16,942 nucleotides of DNA from Candidatus Kaiserbacteria bacterium (GTDB taxonomy: Bacteria; Patescibacteriota; Minisyncoccia; Phycocordibacterales; Phycocordibacteraceae): NCBI GenBank assembly GCA_011052355.1, contig DRJB01000038.1, forward strand, positions 1 through 16,942, given 5' to 3'. Made by a program: the position numbers and the translations under genes. Of this stretch, positions 5,988 through 12,847 are shown in pieces. Positions within the stretch are counted from its first letter, which is position 1. Every line of letters begins with the position of its first letter. The notes beneath the pieces were generated by a model. The model was given only the letters and a program-made list of their open reading frames with translations. It was not told where the DNA came from and made no database searches.

Positions 5988-7157
5988 TTATAATGGTTCA
6001 CTTGTTCTGTGAATGAACGCAAAGTGATAAAACAACGAACCAAGTATTCCTGTGGCAATACACATAAGAACCCAGATAGTGAGCATACCGAATACCGGAA
6101 CTATACTGATAAGCATAAGTACAAACATACCAAACACCGCATCTTTCCAGGTTACCGGCTTATCGCGATTGCTGAAACTTTTGCGTAATATTGCTCCTGA
6201 AATAATACCCGCGTACACAAATGCCAAAAGAAGTAAAAGAACATACACTGCCCCGAGTATAAAGGCAGCACCAAGCCCGACAAATGATATGGCAAGGAAA
6301 AATAACAGTATCGGTGTCGCCGCAATAATCCCGAACCCGAGAAGCAACATGAGCAATGTGTGACGAAACGGTTCATTGGTAACTTGTTTCGCCACCTTGT
6401 TGGTAAACGCCGGGAAAAATCCAACAAACAACCCCGCAACAATAAGCGCGCCGATGATGCGCACCAAGAAAAAGATACCCATGCCCGCAAGCGCAAATGC
6501 TGACGCCTCTTGCGAGGTGGGAAGAAATGATGCACCAATATACGTAACCGGACCACCTATTTGAACCGATGAAGGAATATTCGCCGCTTCGGACGCTTCA
6601 TAGCGAAGCGAGCCATGAATTATTGTGTGCGGAGCAAGTGTCAGGATGTTAATTGCACGTACACTCACTGACTTATCAAATGTGCCTGAAAGATATACAT
6701 CGTTCCCATATACCGTAACCGTACCGCGCGCTCCGGAAAGTAGACGTACCGTACCGCCCACGGCAAGAACATCTCCCGGAGTACCTCCGCGATCAACAAC
6801 GGAAAAACCCATGACTGCCAAATCGTTTGAAACAGGTGCGGATACCGATACACGAATTCCCGCAACCTGCAAATTTCCACCGATTGGTGCGCGCACACCG
6901 ATGGAGCCCCCAACCACCAATGCATCTTTACGTACAGGCGCGGACAATATAACCGACCCGCCGATGACAGTTAAATCTTGCGGGGTGGTGGTGGCAATGA
7001 TAATCGTAGCACCTGCCACATATACATTATTTGCGGCTGGAACAGACTTTGTAAATACGATATTCCGCGCCCCGCCCATAGTAATCGCCGCCTGCACAAT
7101 TGATGGCATGCTTGCAAAAAACATTATCCCCAGAATGATAAAAATGCCACGCTTCAT
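5988..7157 (-). CDS. Polymer-forming-like extracytoplasmic membrane protein
   Basis: The 389-residue protein starts with a signal peptide (KRG then a hydrophobic stretch, likely cleaved after VQA near residue 24). Residues about 35-215 are a long series of short repeats alternating V/I/L strands with Gly and small polar residues (for example VIGGSVILSAPVRKDALVVGG), the pattern of a right-handed beta-helix or bactofilin-like polymer-forming domain, here outside the membrane. The C-terminal part (about 225-380) has four or five hydrophobic segments. Similar proteins (beta-solenoid plus C-terminal helices) are common in CPR genomes but their role is unknown to me; a cell-surface scaffold is a guess. 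I start at ATG 7157, since TATACT (7166-7171) ends 8 nt upstream; a TTG two codons earlier is possible. Gap to zwf is 20 bp. Confidence 0.65.
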   Translation of the reverse strand: MKRGIFIILGIMFFASMPSIVQAAITMGGARNIVFTKSVPAANNVYVAGATIIIATTTPQDLTVIGGSVILSAPVRKDALVVGGSIGVRAPIGGNLQVAGIRVSVSAPVSNDLAVMGFSVVDRGGTPGDVLAVGGTVRLLSGARGTVTVYGNDVYLSGTFDKSVSVRAINILTLAPHTIIHGSLRYEASEAANIPSSVQIGGPVTYIGASFLPTSQEASAFALAGMGIFFLVRIIGALIVAGLFVGFFPAFTNKVAKQVTNEPFRHTLLMLLLGFGIIAATPILLFFLAISFVGLGAAFILGAVYVLLLLLAFVYAGIISGAILRKSFSNRDKPVTWKDAVFGMFVLMLISIVPVFGMLTIWVLMCIATGILGSLFYHFAFIHRTSEPL

Positions 7158-7165
7158 ATTCAACC

Positions 7166-7171
7166 AGTATA
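7166..7171 (-). promoter_or_regulatory. -10 box of the polymer-forming-like gene
   Basis: TATACT on the minus strand ends 8 nt before the ATG at 7157. The nearby TTGACA is only 6 nt from it and so cannot be its -35 element. This is consistent with a leaderless transcript. Confidence 0.4.
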
Positions 7172-7218
7172 CTCTTTTGTCAATGCTTGGAAAGTGGAAA
7201 AGCGCTTGGGTGGGTTCG

Positions 7219-7731
7219 CTATTTATTTACGCGCGCGACACCGGCAGTACCGGAATTGGTGGCAACGCCACCAATTCCGGTACTGCCGGGCGAATTATCT
7301 GTGGGTGAATACATTGTTGTTTTCTTGTGCCAAAAAACAACAAGCGCAATAAGAACTGTTAAAATTGCGGAGAATACACAATACATGCAAAACGCCTTGA
7401 TGAGGTATGCCTGCAACCAGATGAACACTGATGATGCTAAAATCCCGACGCCGGCGAGTATTTGTATACTTCTTTTTACATAAGAAACTGTCCACACAAA
7501 TGTTGTCGCGGTGAGTATAAAAATAGACGCATAAAATAAAAACCCATACATACTGAGCGGAAGTCCGAACAAATGTGAATAGATGCTTTTATCAACGATA
7601 CTGCACCCATCATACCCATTGATTGAACACGCCGAGGGAATACCGCTAAGCGCATGTTGCGTAATGTATGTCGCATCAACTATGCCCAAAAAAGAAAGAA
7701 TTAAGATGGAAATACGGCGCGGAAATGTCAT
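7219..7731 (-). CDS. VKOR family disulfide-forming membrane protein
   Basis: Vitamin K epoxide reductase homologues in bacteria reoxidise a DsbA-like thiol oxidase by passing electrons to quinone, supporting disulfide formation outside the cytoplasm. The 170-residue protein has about four membrane helices, the loop cysteine pair C35-x7-C43 (CSINGYDGC), the conserved SHLFGLPLSMYG (52-63), and the redox CxxC C115-M-Y-C118 at the start of the last helix. No thioredoxin domain is fused, so a separate partner is expected; none is in the window. The C-terminal tail (about 140-170) follows the last helix and is largely encoded by a 49-bp palindrome (7241-7289), giving a Gly/Ser/Thr-rich end unlikely to be part of the family core. 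TATAAT on the minus strand (7741-7746) ends 9 nt before the ATG. Confidence 0.85.
   Translation of the reverse strand: MTFPRRISILILSFLGIVDATYITQHALSGIPSACSINGYDGCSIVDKSIYSHLFGLPLSMYGFLFYASIFILTATTFVWTVSYVKRSIQILAGVGILASSVFIWLQAYLIKAFCMYCVFSAILTVLIALVVFWHKKTTMYSPTDNSPGSTGIGGVATNSGTAGVARVNK
7241..7289. repeat. Perfect palindrome in the VKOR 3' end
   Basis: The 23-nt arms (7241-7263 and 7267-7289) are perfectly complementary with an AAC loop. It encodes roughly residues 148-164 of the VKOR protein (Gly/Ser/Thr-rich tail), 19 bp before the stop codon. Confidence 0.9.
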
Positions 7732-7811
7732 ATAAATAAGATTATATAGAAAATCGTCACATACGCAACACTTTCATGGCACTCATGATATATGTAGCTT
7801 TTTGCATATTA

Positions 7812-8525
7812 TCAACGAGTTATCTTGTATTCAAAACGACGCTGTATTGACTGTGGCAACATCGCAACAAAAATCCACACAAAAAATATTTTCACCCAAC
7901 CCTCTTTATCAAAACGTCTTGTGGAGGTGTATACACTGTTGGTACGAAGAAAGAAAAATTTTCCATGTCGGCGAGCTTCTTCAATCGCCCTTAAATCCTC
8001 ACCCATCTTTAATTTTTCATCAAATGAAATCTTTTGCAATAAATCGGTACGCACGATGAACAAAGCATATGACGTTTTGGTCAGCCAATGACCAAAATCA
8101 TAAAAACGAAACCAAAGTCGTGCACCAAGACGATTTGGAAATGGTTCTATCATTGTCGTGCCAACGGAATAAGAAGATGCTCGCTCACGCTTGAGAAACG
8201 TATCAAGCTCTTTAAGAAATCCGGGCTCAAAAAAGGTGTCGGCATCCATAAAAATAGTCCACTGACTATTTTTATTATGGCGCGCAACGCCCGCGTTGCG
8301 CGCCACAGATACACCTTTTTGCGAAATGGAAAAAACCTTTATTGTATTATTTTCAAACGGATTTGCTTTTGCGTACGTTGCGTCAGTTGAGCCATTTTCA
8401 ACGATGATTGCTTCAAATGAACCACTCGGATAGTCAATTTTTTGTATATATGATAATGTTCTCTCTATGTATTTTTCCTCATTGTGTGCCGGAATGATAA
8501 TAGAAAAAAATAACGGCGCTTCCAT
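7812..8525 (-). CDS. Family 2 glycosyltransferase
   Basis: The 237-residue protein has a GT-A fold: FSIIIPAHNEEKYIERTL at the N-terminus (7-24), IIVENGSTDAT (40-50), KGVSVARNAGVA (70-81), and the metal/nucleotide-sugar DAD motif (D94-A95-D96) in IFMDADTFF. GEDLRA (165-170) has the acidic pair typical of the catalytic base region. A single hydrophobic stretch near residues 211-224 may attach it to the membrane. It probably transfers a sugar in envelope glycan or glycolipid synthesis; donor and acceptor are unknown. I chose ATG 8525, not the in-frame ATG at 8549, because TATACT (8533-8538, minus strand) ends 7 nt before it and the earlier ATG would lie upstream of that box. A palindrome (8278-8305) falls exactly in the codons of the conserved VARNAGVARH segment. 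Confidence 0.85.
   Translation of the reverse strand: MEAPLFFSIIIPAHNEEKYIERTLSYIQKIDYPSGSFEAIIVENGSTDATYAKANPFENNTIKVFSISQKGVSVARNAGVARHNKNSQWTIFMDADTFFEPGFLKELDTFLKRERASSYSVGTTMIEPFPNRLGARLWFRFYDFGHWLTKTSYALFIVRTDLLQKISFDEKLKMGEDLRAIEEARRHGKFFFLRTNSVYTSTRRFDKEGWVKIFFVWIFVAMLPQSIQRRFEYKITR
8278..8305. repeat. Palindrome inside the glycosyltransferase gene
   Basis: Perfect 13-nt arms (8278-8290 and 8293-8305) with a CC centre. It encodes VARNAGVARH, part of the conserved GT-A core, so the repeated amino-acid pattern (VAR...VAR) and the palindrome coincide. A smaller hairpin (AAAATAGT/ACTATTTT) sits just beside it at 8250-8275. Confidence 0.8.
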
Positions 8526-8551
8526 TAAGAAAAGTATACCATATTGCAAAG

Positions 8552-8604
8552 ATTAATACACCCAAATATCGGACATCCGATGTCCGATATTTGGGTGTAT
8601 TAAT
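8552..8604. repeat. 53-bp perfect palindrome, GACATCC-core type
   Basis: The 26-nt arms (8552-8577 and 8579-8604) flank one central C with no mismatch. It fills most of the gap between the metallopeptidase stop (8609) and the glycosyltransferase start (8525). Its core GGACATCCGATGTCC recurs in imperfect form at 2935-2969 and, with a wider loop, at 15508-15542. There is no T-tract after it on the minus strand. Confidence 0.92.
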
Positions 8605-8608
8605 GAGG

Positions 8609-9052
8609 TTATGGTGTGCGTGCTTGCGGAGAAAGTTTGAATACATTACTCTCCTTTTTTTCGCGAACTCGTATCGCCCGCTCAGTAAGCCCAAGTGAAT
8701 GCCCTATCTCGTGCCAGAGTGTTTCCTTCACCATCTCATGTAATGCATCCGGAAATGGTTTGTTCTCAAGCACAGCACGACGCCTTGCCTCACGCGCAAT
8801 CGGCTCACGATAAAGCGTAATAGTGTCGGGAAGCACATCGCCGATTCCATATCCTTCTCCGCGAGCGTTGCGAGGTATGCCATGATACAACCCGAGCAGT
8901 GTTTCATTCGGTGCAAGTTTTTCACTGCGACGTGTGTCTGCACTCACCACATCTTCAATAAGCAACGCAACATTTACCAACCGTTTTTTTACCCACAAGG
9001 GTATCTGCTTGTATTCATTAATCACCACCGACTCAAATGTATTTTTATCCAT
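8609..9052 (-). CDS. Small zinc metallopeptidase-like protein (Zincin_1/DUF1025 type)
   Basis: The 147-residue protein carries HEIGHSLGL (114-122), the HExxH zincin motif with H114, E115 and H118, preceded by the helix MVKETLW. Upstream are NETLLGLYHGIP (49-60) and a strand ITLYREPI (78-85), the arrangement of the small 'metallopeptidase family protein' group (PF06262-like), which is about 120-150 residues long and cytoplasmic. Its substrate is not known. ATG 9052 is chosen because a consensus TATAAT ends 6 nt upstream; an alternative ATG at 9079 would lie inside the large palindrome and upstream of that box. The gene lies 83 bp upstream of the glycosyltransferase on the same strand, separated by a 53-bp palindrome. 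Confidence 0.78.
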   Translation of the reverse strand: MDKNTFESVVINEYKQIPLWVKKRLVNVALLIEDVVSADTRRSEKLAPNETLLGLYHGIPRNARGEGYGIGDVLPDTITLYREPIAREARRRAVLENKPFPDALHEMVKETLWHEIGHSLGLTERAIRVREKKESNVFKLSPQARTP

Positions 9053-9058
9053 AATATT

Positions 9059-9086
9059 ATTATATAGCATACACCGCATATTTGAA
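9059..9086 (-). promoter_or_regulatory. Promoter of the metallopeptidase gene
   Basis: On the minus strand, TTCAAA (9081-9086) and a 16-nt spacer precede a consensus TATAAT (9059-9064), which ends 6 nt before the ATG at 9052. The -35 element and the whole spacer lie in the palindrome at 9063-9114. Confidence 0.5.
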
Positions 9087-9114
9087 TGAATTCAAATATG
9101 CGGTGTATGCTATA
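9063..9114. repeat. 52-bp perfect palindrome overlapping the metallopeptidase promoter
   Basis: Perfect 25-nt arms (9063-9087 and 9090-9114) with a GA centre. It overlaps the -10/-35 region of the metallopeptidase gene on the minus strand. Confidence 0.92.
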
Positions 9115-9328
9115 GGACACTCACCACAATGTATATTGAACCGGCTCGCATCGAATTCAATAAAACTAGGACGTGGCGAATACCTTAGCAACCTGTGTAG
9201 GAGCAAAATGCTCCTACAGTAATTTAATACGTACCATCTGGAATATTATTTCATATGCTACATACTATCTGCAATCTTCATACGAACCCTCTACCGGGTG
9301 GCGCGTATGCACTTCCCGGTAGGGGGCT
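9115..9328. other. Intergenic stretch between ftsQ-like and metallopeptidase genes
   Basis: I see no credible gene or structured RNA here. It contains a small perfect hairpin at 9196-9218 (TGTAGGAGCA, loop AAA, TGCTCCTACA), a weaker 7-bp inverted repeat (9134-9140 with 9156-9162), and the hairpin at 9287-9326. Confidence 0.5.
9287..9326. terminator. Hairpin just after the ftsQ-like gene, possible terminator
   Basis: A 12-bp stem (9287-9298 with 9315-9326, one T-G wobble) encloses a 16-nt loop, beginning 2 nt beyond the ftsQ stop on the minus strand. The expected T-tract is missing (TTCGTATG follows), so it may slow or protect the transcript end rather than terminate by itself. Confidence 0.4.
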
Positions 9329-10285
9329 TTACCTTCTCTTGAAATAGACCTTATCTTTGAAACGAAGATCCACATATTGCAATGAGCCATCGGAAAGGGA
9401 GATATTTTTTGCAACTGAAGAAAGAAGAGAAAACGCATTGCGCTCACCACCGCGAACATACGTTATGCGTGTACCATCATTAAGGAAAAGATCCACCTCA
9501 TCTCCGCGCAAAACAATTGCGGAAACCGTAGCGTGAAATGTGCGAATATTTTGTGCAAAGTCAAAAATATGAGGGAGTAAAGATTCATTCGCGATTGTAT
9601 TGAGATACGGCGTCCCCGTTGCCGTAAGCGGTGCGTAAACTGTGTAAGGAAATAACGCGGTGGTGGAACCAATTGCAATACTCTGTGATAATTTTCCTAC
9701 AAGTGATGATGATGCTGATGGCAATGCACTCTTAGCAATATTCCGATAAAGAAAACCACTGCTGTCAAAAAGATAACACCGCTTTGCCACGTCAGTATCC
9801 TTCAAAAGTGTATTTGCCGGCGTGGAGCTCGCGGAAATACCGCACCAGCGCGATAGCGCGGTGCGTGGCTCAAGAGCAATACTGATTGATGAAAGCCCCT
9901 TGCGACTTATTGAAACAGCAGCGACAGTTGGCTCACTTTTAAGCACTGCGTTCCTCACTGCGCCACTGTTAAAAAACAACAGCGAACTGTATGGAATGAT
10001 ATTCACATACGAGCCGTCAAGTGAGTGCCATGCTATGGAAGAAACCACCGCATCTGAAATACCAGCGGGAGCGACAACTGCAATACGAGTAATTTTCATA
10101 AATGGTTGACGCAACATAACGATTGTAAAAATAAAAATAAATGTGGTCAGAATAAATCCTAACGCAATTTTCCGGCGCCGTATAATACGGCGCCGGACGC
10201 CCAAACGGGGCGCGCGCGAAGCGCGCGCCCCTAACCCCGCCCCCGCAACCTTCCCACGTCTCACCTCTTTGCGTATGTTTGTCAT
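9329..10285 (-). CDS. ftsQ: FtsQ-like division protein (POTRA domain)
   Basis: The 318-residue protein has the bitopic FtsQ/DivIB layout: a strongly basic cytoplasmic N-terminus (1-40), one membrane helix (about 42-60, ALGFILTTFIFIFTIVML), a POTRA-like domain (about 65-150, from MKITRIAVVAPAGI through VAAVSISRKG and ISIALEPRTAL), then a beta domain ending in LQYVDLRFKDKVYFKRR, a tail typical of FtsQ-family proteins. It would link early and late divisome components at the septum. The sequence is diverged, so the name rests on architecture and the C-terminal motif. The ATG overlaps the serS stop in ATGA, so it is probably translated by coupling from serS. Two GC-rich palindromes (10171-10197, 10207-10231) lie in the codons of the basic N-terminus (RRRIIRRR and GARASRAP). 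Confidence 0.75.
   Translation of the reverse strand: MTNIRKEVRRGKVAGAGLGARASRAPRLGVRRRIIRRRKIALGFILTTFIFIFTIVMLRQPFMKITRIAVVAPAGISDAVVSSIAWHSLDGSYVNIIPYSSLLFFNSGAVRNAVLKSEPTVAAVSISRKGLSSISIALEPRTALSRWCGISASSTPANTLLKDTDVAKRCYLFDSSGFLYRNIAKSALPSASSSLVGKLSQSIAIGSTTALFPYTVYAPLTATGTPYLNTIANESLLPHIFDFAQNIRTFHATVSAIVLRGDEVDLFLNDGTRITYVRGGERNAFSLLSSVAKNISLSDGSLQYVDLRFKDKVYFKRR
10171..10197. repeat. GC-rich palindrome in the ftsQ-like 5' end (inner)
   Basis: Perfect 13-nt arms around a central A, built on CGGCGCCG. It encodes the Arg-rich RRRIIRRR just before the membrane helix. Confidence 0.8.
10207..10231. repeat. GC-rich palindrome in the ftsQ-like 5' end (outer)
   Basis: Perfect 11-nt arms (GGGGCGCGCGC and complement) with a GAA loop, only 9 nt from the preceding palindrome. 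It encodes Gly-Ala-Arg-Ala-Ser-Arg-Ala-Pro. Confidence 0.8.
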
Positions 10286-11544
10286 GCCACAATGACATCG
10301 GTACCCATAAAAGGCACTAACGCATCGGGCACGCGAATACTACCGTCTTCTTGCTGATAATTTTCAATAATGGAAACGAGTATGCGCGGAGTTGGAATAG
10401 CAGTGGTGTTGAGCGAGTGTACAAAACGAAGCACCCCCTCTTCATCACGGTAACGAATATTAAGTCGTCGCGTCTGGAAATCATGAAAATACGATGACGA
10501 GCTAATCTCACGATATTTTTTCTCAGCCGGAACCCATAATTCAATATCGTATTTTTTCACTTGCCCAAGCCCCAAATCACCACCGCAATTCACCACTGTA
10601 CGATACGGAATGTTAAGCAACTCAATAAATTCTTCCGTATTACGATTAAGCCATTCATGTAAACGAACAGACTCATCGTGTTGCGCTTTGCACAGCACTA
10701 CCTGCTCCCATTTGTAAAACTCATGCACGCGAATAAGCCCGCCGACATCCTTTCCATGCGCACCGGCCTCGCGCCTATAGCTCGGTGAGAATGAAAGGAA
10801 TTTGACTGGAAGTTCTTTTGCATCAAGTATTTCATCCATATGAAATCCCATAGTGGCAACTTCAGCAGTGCCTGAAAGATACAGGTCATCTTGCGTTTTA
10901 TATAAATCATCTTCTCCTTGTGGAAGATATCCAGTCCCCATAAAAAGCTCCTTGCGCAACAGGGACGGAACAAACAAAGGAGAAAATCCTTTTGCAACAA
11001 AATGTTTAAGTGCCAATTGCCAAATGGCATTGGTAAGCAATACGCCCGCATCGCGAAGGAAATATCCCCTGAAGCCGGCGACTTTTACACCCCGCTCAAA
11101 ATCCGCCATATGAAGCGCAGTCATAAGCTCCACATGACCGCATGATTGAAAATTAAAACTTGTTTGTGTACCCCATACTTTCACTTCTTTATTATCCTCA
11201 TCACTTGCACCCTCCGGAACGGAGATATCAGGAATATTCGGTACACGCAACATAAGCTCCCGCCATTCTTTCATCGCCTCTTTATATTTTTCTTCAAGCT
11301 CATCCATGCCGTCTTTGAGATAACGCATACTTTCAATATTTTTTTGTCGCTCATCTCCTTTGGCAAGCGCAATTGTTTTACTCATACGATTTTGCTCTGC
11401 GCGCTTTTTATCAAGCGTCTGTCGTAAATCCTTACGCACATCATCCACCGCAAGAAGCCGATCAATATCAACTTTTATATTTTTCTTTTTGGCCCCGGCT
11501 TTTACCAGGTCCGTATTCTCTCTTATGAATTTGATGTCAAGCAT
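10282..11544 (-). CDS. serS: Seryl-tRNA synthetase
   Basis: This class II synthetase charges tRNA-Ser (and tRNA-Sec where present). From the ATG at 11544 it is 420 residues, normal for the bacterial enzyme. MLDIKFIRENTD opens the N-terminal domain; residues about 30-105 are charged heptad-like helices forming the long coiled-coil arm that holds the tRNA. The catalytic domain shows motif 2 (SYRREAGAHGKDVGGLIRVH) followed by HEFYKWE, and motif 3 (LNTTAIPTPRILVSIIENYQ, then GSIRVP). All expected blocks are present. The frame extends 10 codons further upstream (to 11574), but those codons overlap dprA and the -10 box, while TATACA on the minus strand (11551-11556) ends 6 nt before 11544. It heads the serS-ftsQ pair. 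Confidence 0.95.
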   Translation of the reverse strand: MLDIKFIRENTDLVKAGAKKKNIKVDIDRLLAVDDVRKDLRQTLDKKRAEQNRMSKTIALAKGDERQKNIESMRYLKDGMDELEEKYKEAMKEWRELMLRVPNIPDISVPEGASDEDNKEVKVWGTQTSFNFQSCGHVELMTALHMADFERGVKVAGFRGYFLRDAGVLLTNAIWQLALKHFVAKGFSPLFVPSLLRKELFMGTGYLPQGEDDLYKTQDDLYLSGTAEVATMGFHMDEILDAKELPVKFLSFSPSYRREAGAHGKDVGGLIRVHEFYKWEQVVLCKAQHDESVRLHEWLNRNTEEFIELLNIPYRTVVNCGGDLGLGQVKKYDIELWVPAEKKYREISSSSYFHDFQTRRLNIRYRDEEGVLRFVHSLNTTAIPTPRILVSIIENYQQEDGSIRVPDALVPFMGTDVIVA

Positions 11545-11567
11545 ATATACTGTATATATAACAGTAT
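11531..11567. promoter_or_regulatory. Bidirectional serS/dprA promoter in a 21-bp gap
   Basis: The two start codons (serS ATG ending at 11544, dprA ATG at 11566) diverge with only 21 bp between them. For dprA, TTGATG (11531-11536), a 16-nt spacer and TATATA (11553-11558) end 7 nt before the ATG. For serS, TATACA (11556-11551 on the minus strand) ends 6 nt before its ATG. The gap is a perfect inverted repeat, ATACTGT (11547-11553), ATATATA, ACAGTAT (11561-11567). Both mRNAs should be leaderless, and the dprA -35 lies inside serS. Confidence 0.6.
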
Positions 11568-12426
11568 GCCACACTCACCGCGACAACTCCAAGAAAAAGA
11601 ATACCCACCACAATTACTGGAAATCTCAGACCCGCCGAAAGAGTTATGGATGCAGGGCACATTCCCGGATAAAAACACCAAGTACCTTACCATTGTGGGC
11701 TCCAGAGCCGCTACACCATATGGAAAAGACGCTTTGAAGCTCCTTGTACAAGGGCTATCCGGATATCCGATTACCATCGTGTCAGGGCTTGCACTTGGTA
11801 TTGATGGCGAAGCACACAAAGTGGCACTTTCCGCGGGACTGCACACCATCGCAATTCCCGGCTCCGGACTTGACCCGTCTTGCCTCTATCCGCGTGCCAA
11901 TCTCACACTTGCTCGCAACATCCTTGACGCCGGAGGAGCACTACTTTCAGAACATCCCCCAATGTATCGGCCGCGCGCGTATGACTTCCCTTCCAGAAAT
12001 CGCATTATGGTTGGGCTTTCACATGCAGTGCTGGTAGTTGAAGCCGCACAACGTTCTGGCACACTCATCACAGCGCGACTTTCTCACGAATATAATCGCG
12101 ACCTTTTGTGCGTACCGCATCGCATTGGTGACACAAACGGATTTGCATCGGAATTATTTTTGCGACTGGGGGCAACGCTTGTTGCAAGTCCGCAACACAT
12201 ACTTGAAGCACTTCACATTGAACCGATTGAAAAAAATACACAAACACAAACGCACTCACTCTCGGGCGCAGAGCGTGCCGTGTACGACGCCCTCAAGACA
12301 CCACGCTCGCGCGATGAGCTTATCCGCACAGTAAAATTGCCCGGGGCAGACGCACTCTCCGCACTTGTTTCTCTTGAGTTACGTGGAATTATTGCCGAGG
12401 AGTTTGGAGCATGGCGCAGGGTGTAA
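11566..12426 (+). CDS. dprA: DNA processing protein DprA
   Basis: DprA binds incoming single-stranded DNA during natural transformation and loads RecA. The 286-residue protein has the Rossmann-like DprA fold: TIVGSRAATPYG (42-53), IVSGLALGIDGEAHKVAL (71-88), IPGSGLDPSCLYPRAN (97-112), LLSEHPP (126-132), FPSRNRIMVGLS (141-152), VVEAAQRSGTLITA (157-170) and a PHRIGDTNG (184-192) turn equivalent to the usual P-G-x-x-x-x-x-N-x-G. Residues about 222-286 form a winged-helix-type C-terminal domain, as in many bacterial DprA proteins. The N-terminal SAM-like domain is missing, which is common. Start at 11566 is fixed by the short gap to serS. The gene implies competence in this lineage; no com genes are in the window. 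Confidence 0.92.
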   Translation: MPHSPRQLQEKEYPPQLLEISDPPKELWMQGTFPDKNTKYLTIVGSRAATPYGKDALKLLVQGLSGYPITIVSGLALGIDGEAHKVALSAGLHTIAIPGSGLDPSCLYPRANLTLARNILDAGGALLSEHPPMYRPRAYDFPSRNRIMVGLSHAVLVVEAAQRSGTLITARLSHEYNRDLLCVPHRIGDTNGFASELFLRLGATLVASPQHILEALHIEPIEKNTQTQTHSLSGAERAVYDALKTPRSRDELIRTVKLPGADALSALVSLELRGIIAEEFGAWRRV

Positions 12427-12430
12427 TTAT

Positions 12431-12458
12431 TTGACATTATGTATGTCTGTGCTACTCT
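12431..12458 (+). promoter_or_regulatory. Promoter of the 12510 gene
   Basis: A perfect TTGACA (12431-12436) is followed by a 16-nt spacer and TACTCT (12453-12458), the latter preceded by TGC (extended -10). A leader of roughly 45 nt follows before the Shine-Dalgarno. Confidence 0.55.
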
Positions 12459-12495
12459 ACATTTGGGTTACTATGAAAAATCTGTGTTAACAAAA

Positions 12496-12501
12496 AAGGA
12501 G
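12496..12501 (+). promoter_or_regulatory. Strong ribosome-binding site of the 12510 gene
   Basis: AAGGAG lies 8 nt before the ATG at 12510. Together with AGGAG at 3092-3096 it is an exception in a window where most genes have no visible ribosome-binding site. Confidence 0.65.
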
Positions 12502-12509
12502 TTTTAGTC

Positions 12510-12827
12510 ATGCCAGATACAAAAAATCGTACGTTCAATGTAAAACTGAGTGAAGATAATGTTATTTTTTTAACGGAACTACTCACAATATTCTATTTAC
12601 ACAGTTTAGAGAATGTTCCCTCTCACCCCGGGAATATTCCATTCGCTTTTTATATTGATGGCGTAAACGATCTCTCTAGAGACACATTGCAAAGACTTCT
12701 TCAATCACCACTTAAAGATCCACTCTTTCGGGAAGAATTTAATGAACATTTTGCTCACCACCCCGTGCAAAAATTACGGGAAGATGGGATTGAGTGGTTT
12801 GAAAATATGTTGCAGTGGGAAGAATGA
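12510..12827 (+). CDS. Hypothetical protein, 105 residues
   Basis: I do not recognise this protein. It is 105 residues, acidic, with no membrane segment or signal peptide and no cysteine. The N-terminus (NRTFNVKLSEDNVIFLTELL) looks like a beta strand followed by an amphipathic helix, and the C-terminal half (residues 55-105, DLSRDTLQRLLQSPLKDPLF and onwards) looks mainly helical, rich in Phe, Glu and His. It has its own promoter (12431-12458), a strong Shine-Dalgarno, and an intrinsic terminator (12848-12878), so it forms a single-gene transcription unit between dprA and topA. This complete and conventional set of signals argues that it is real and possibly well expressed. Its role is unknown. 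Confidence 0.75.
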   Translation: MPDTKNRTFNVKLSEDNVIFLTELLTIFYLHSLENVPSHPGNIPFAFYIDGVNDLSRDTLQRLLQSPLKDPLFREEFNEHFAHHPVQKLREDGIEWFENMLQWEE

Positions 12828-12847
12828 ATCATCCCACTTTCCCACCC

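Noticed and set aside
7174..7183. TTGACA-like -35 for the polymer-forming-like gene
   Set aside because: It is only 6 nt from the TATACT box, far short of the 16-18 nt needed.
6625..7308. A 227-codon open frame on the plus strand opposite the polymer-forming-like and VKOR genes
   Set aside because: It is antisense to two well-supported minus-strand genes, has a Thr/Pro/Ala-rich composition typical of a shadow frame, and shows no start signals.
9115..9328. tRNA or small structured RNA in the gap before the ftsQ-like gene
   Set aside because: I found no T-arm GTTC-type motif with matching acceptor stem and no recognisable riboswitch; only small isolated hairpins are present.
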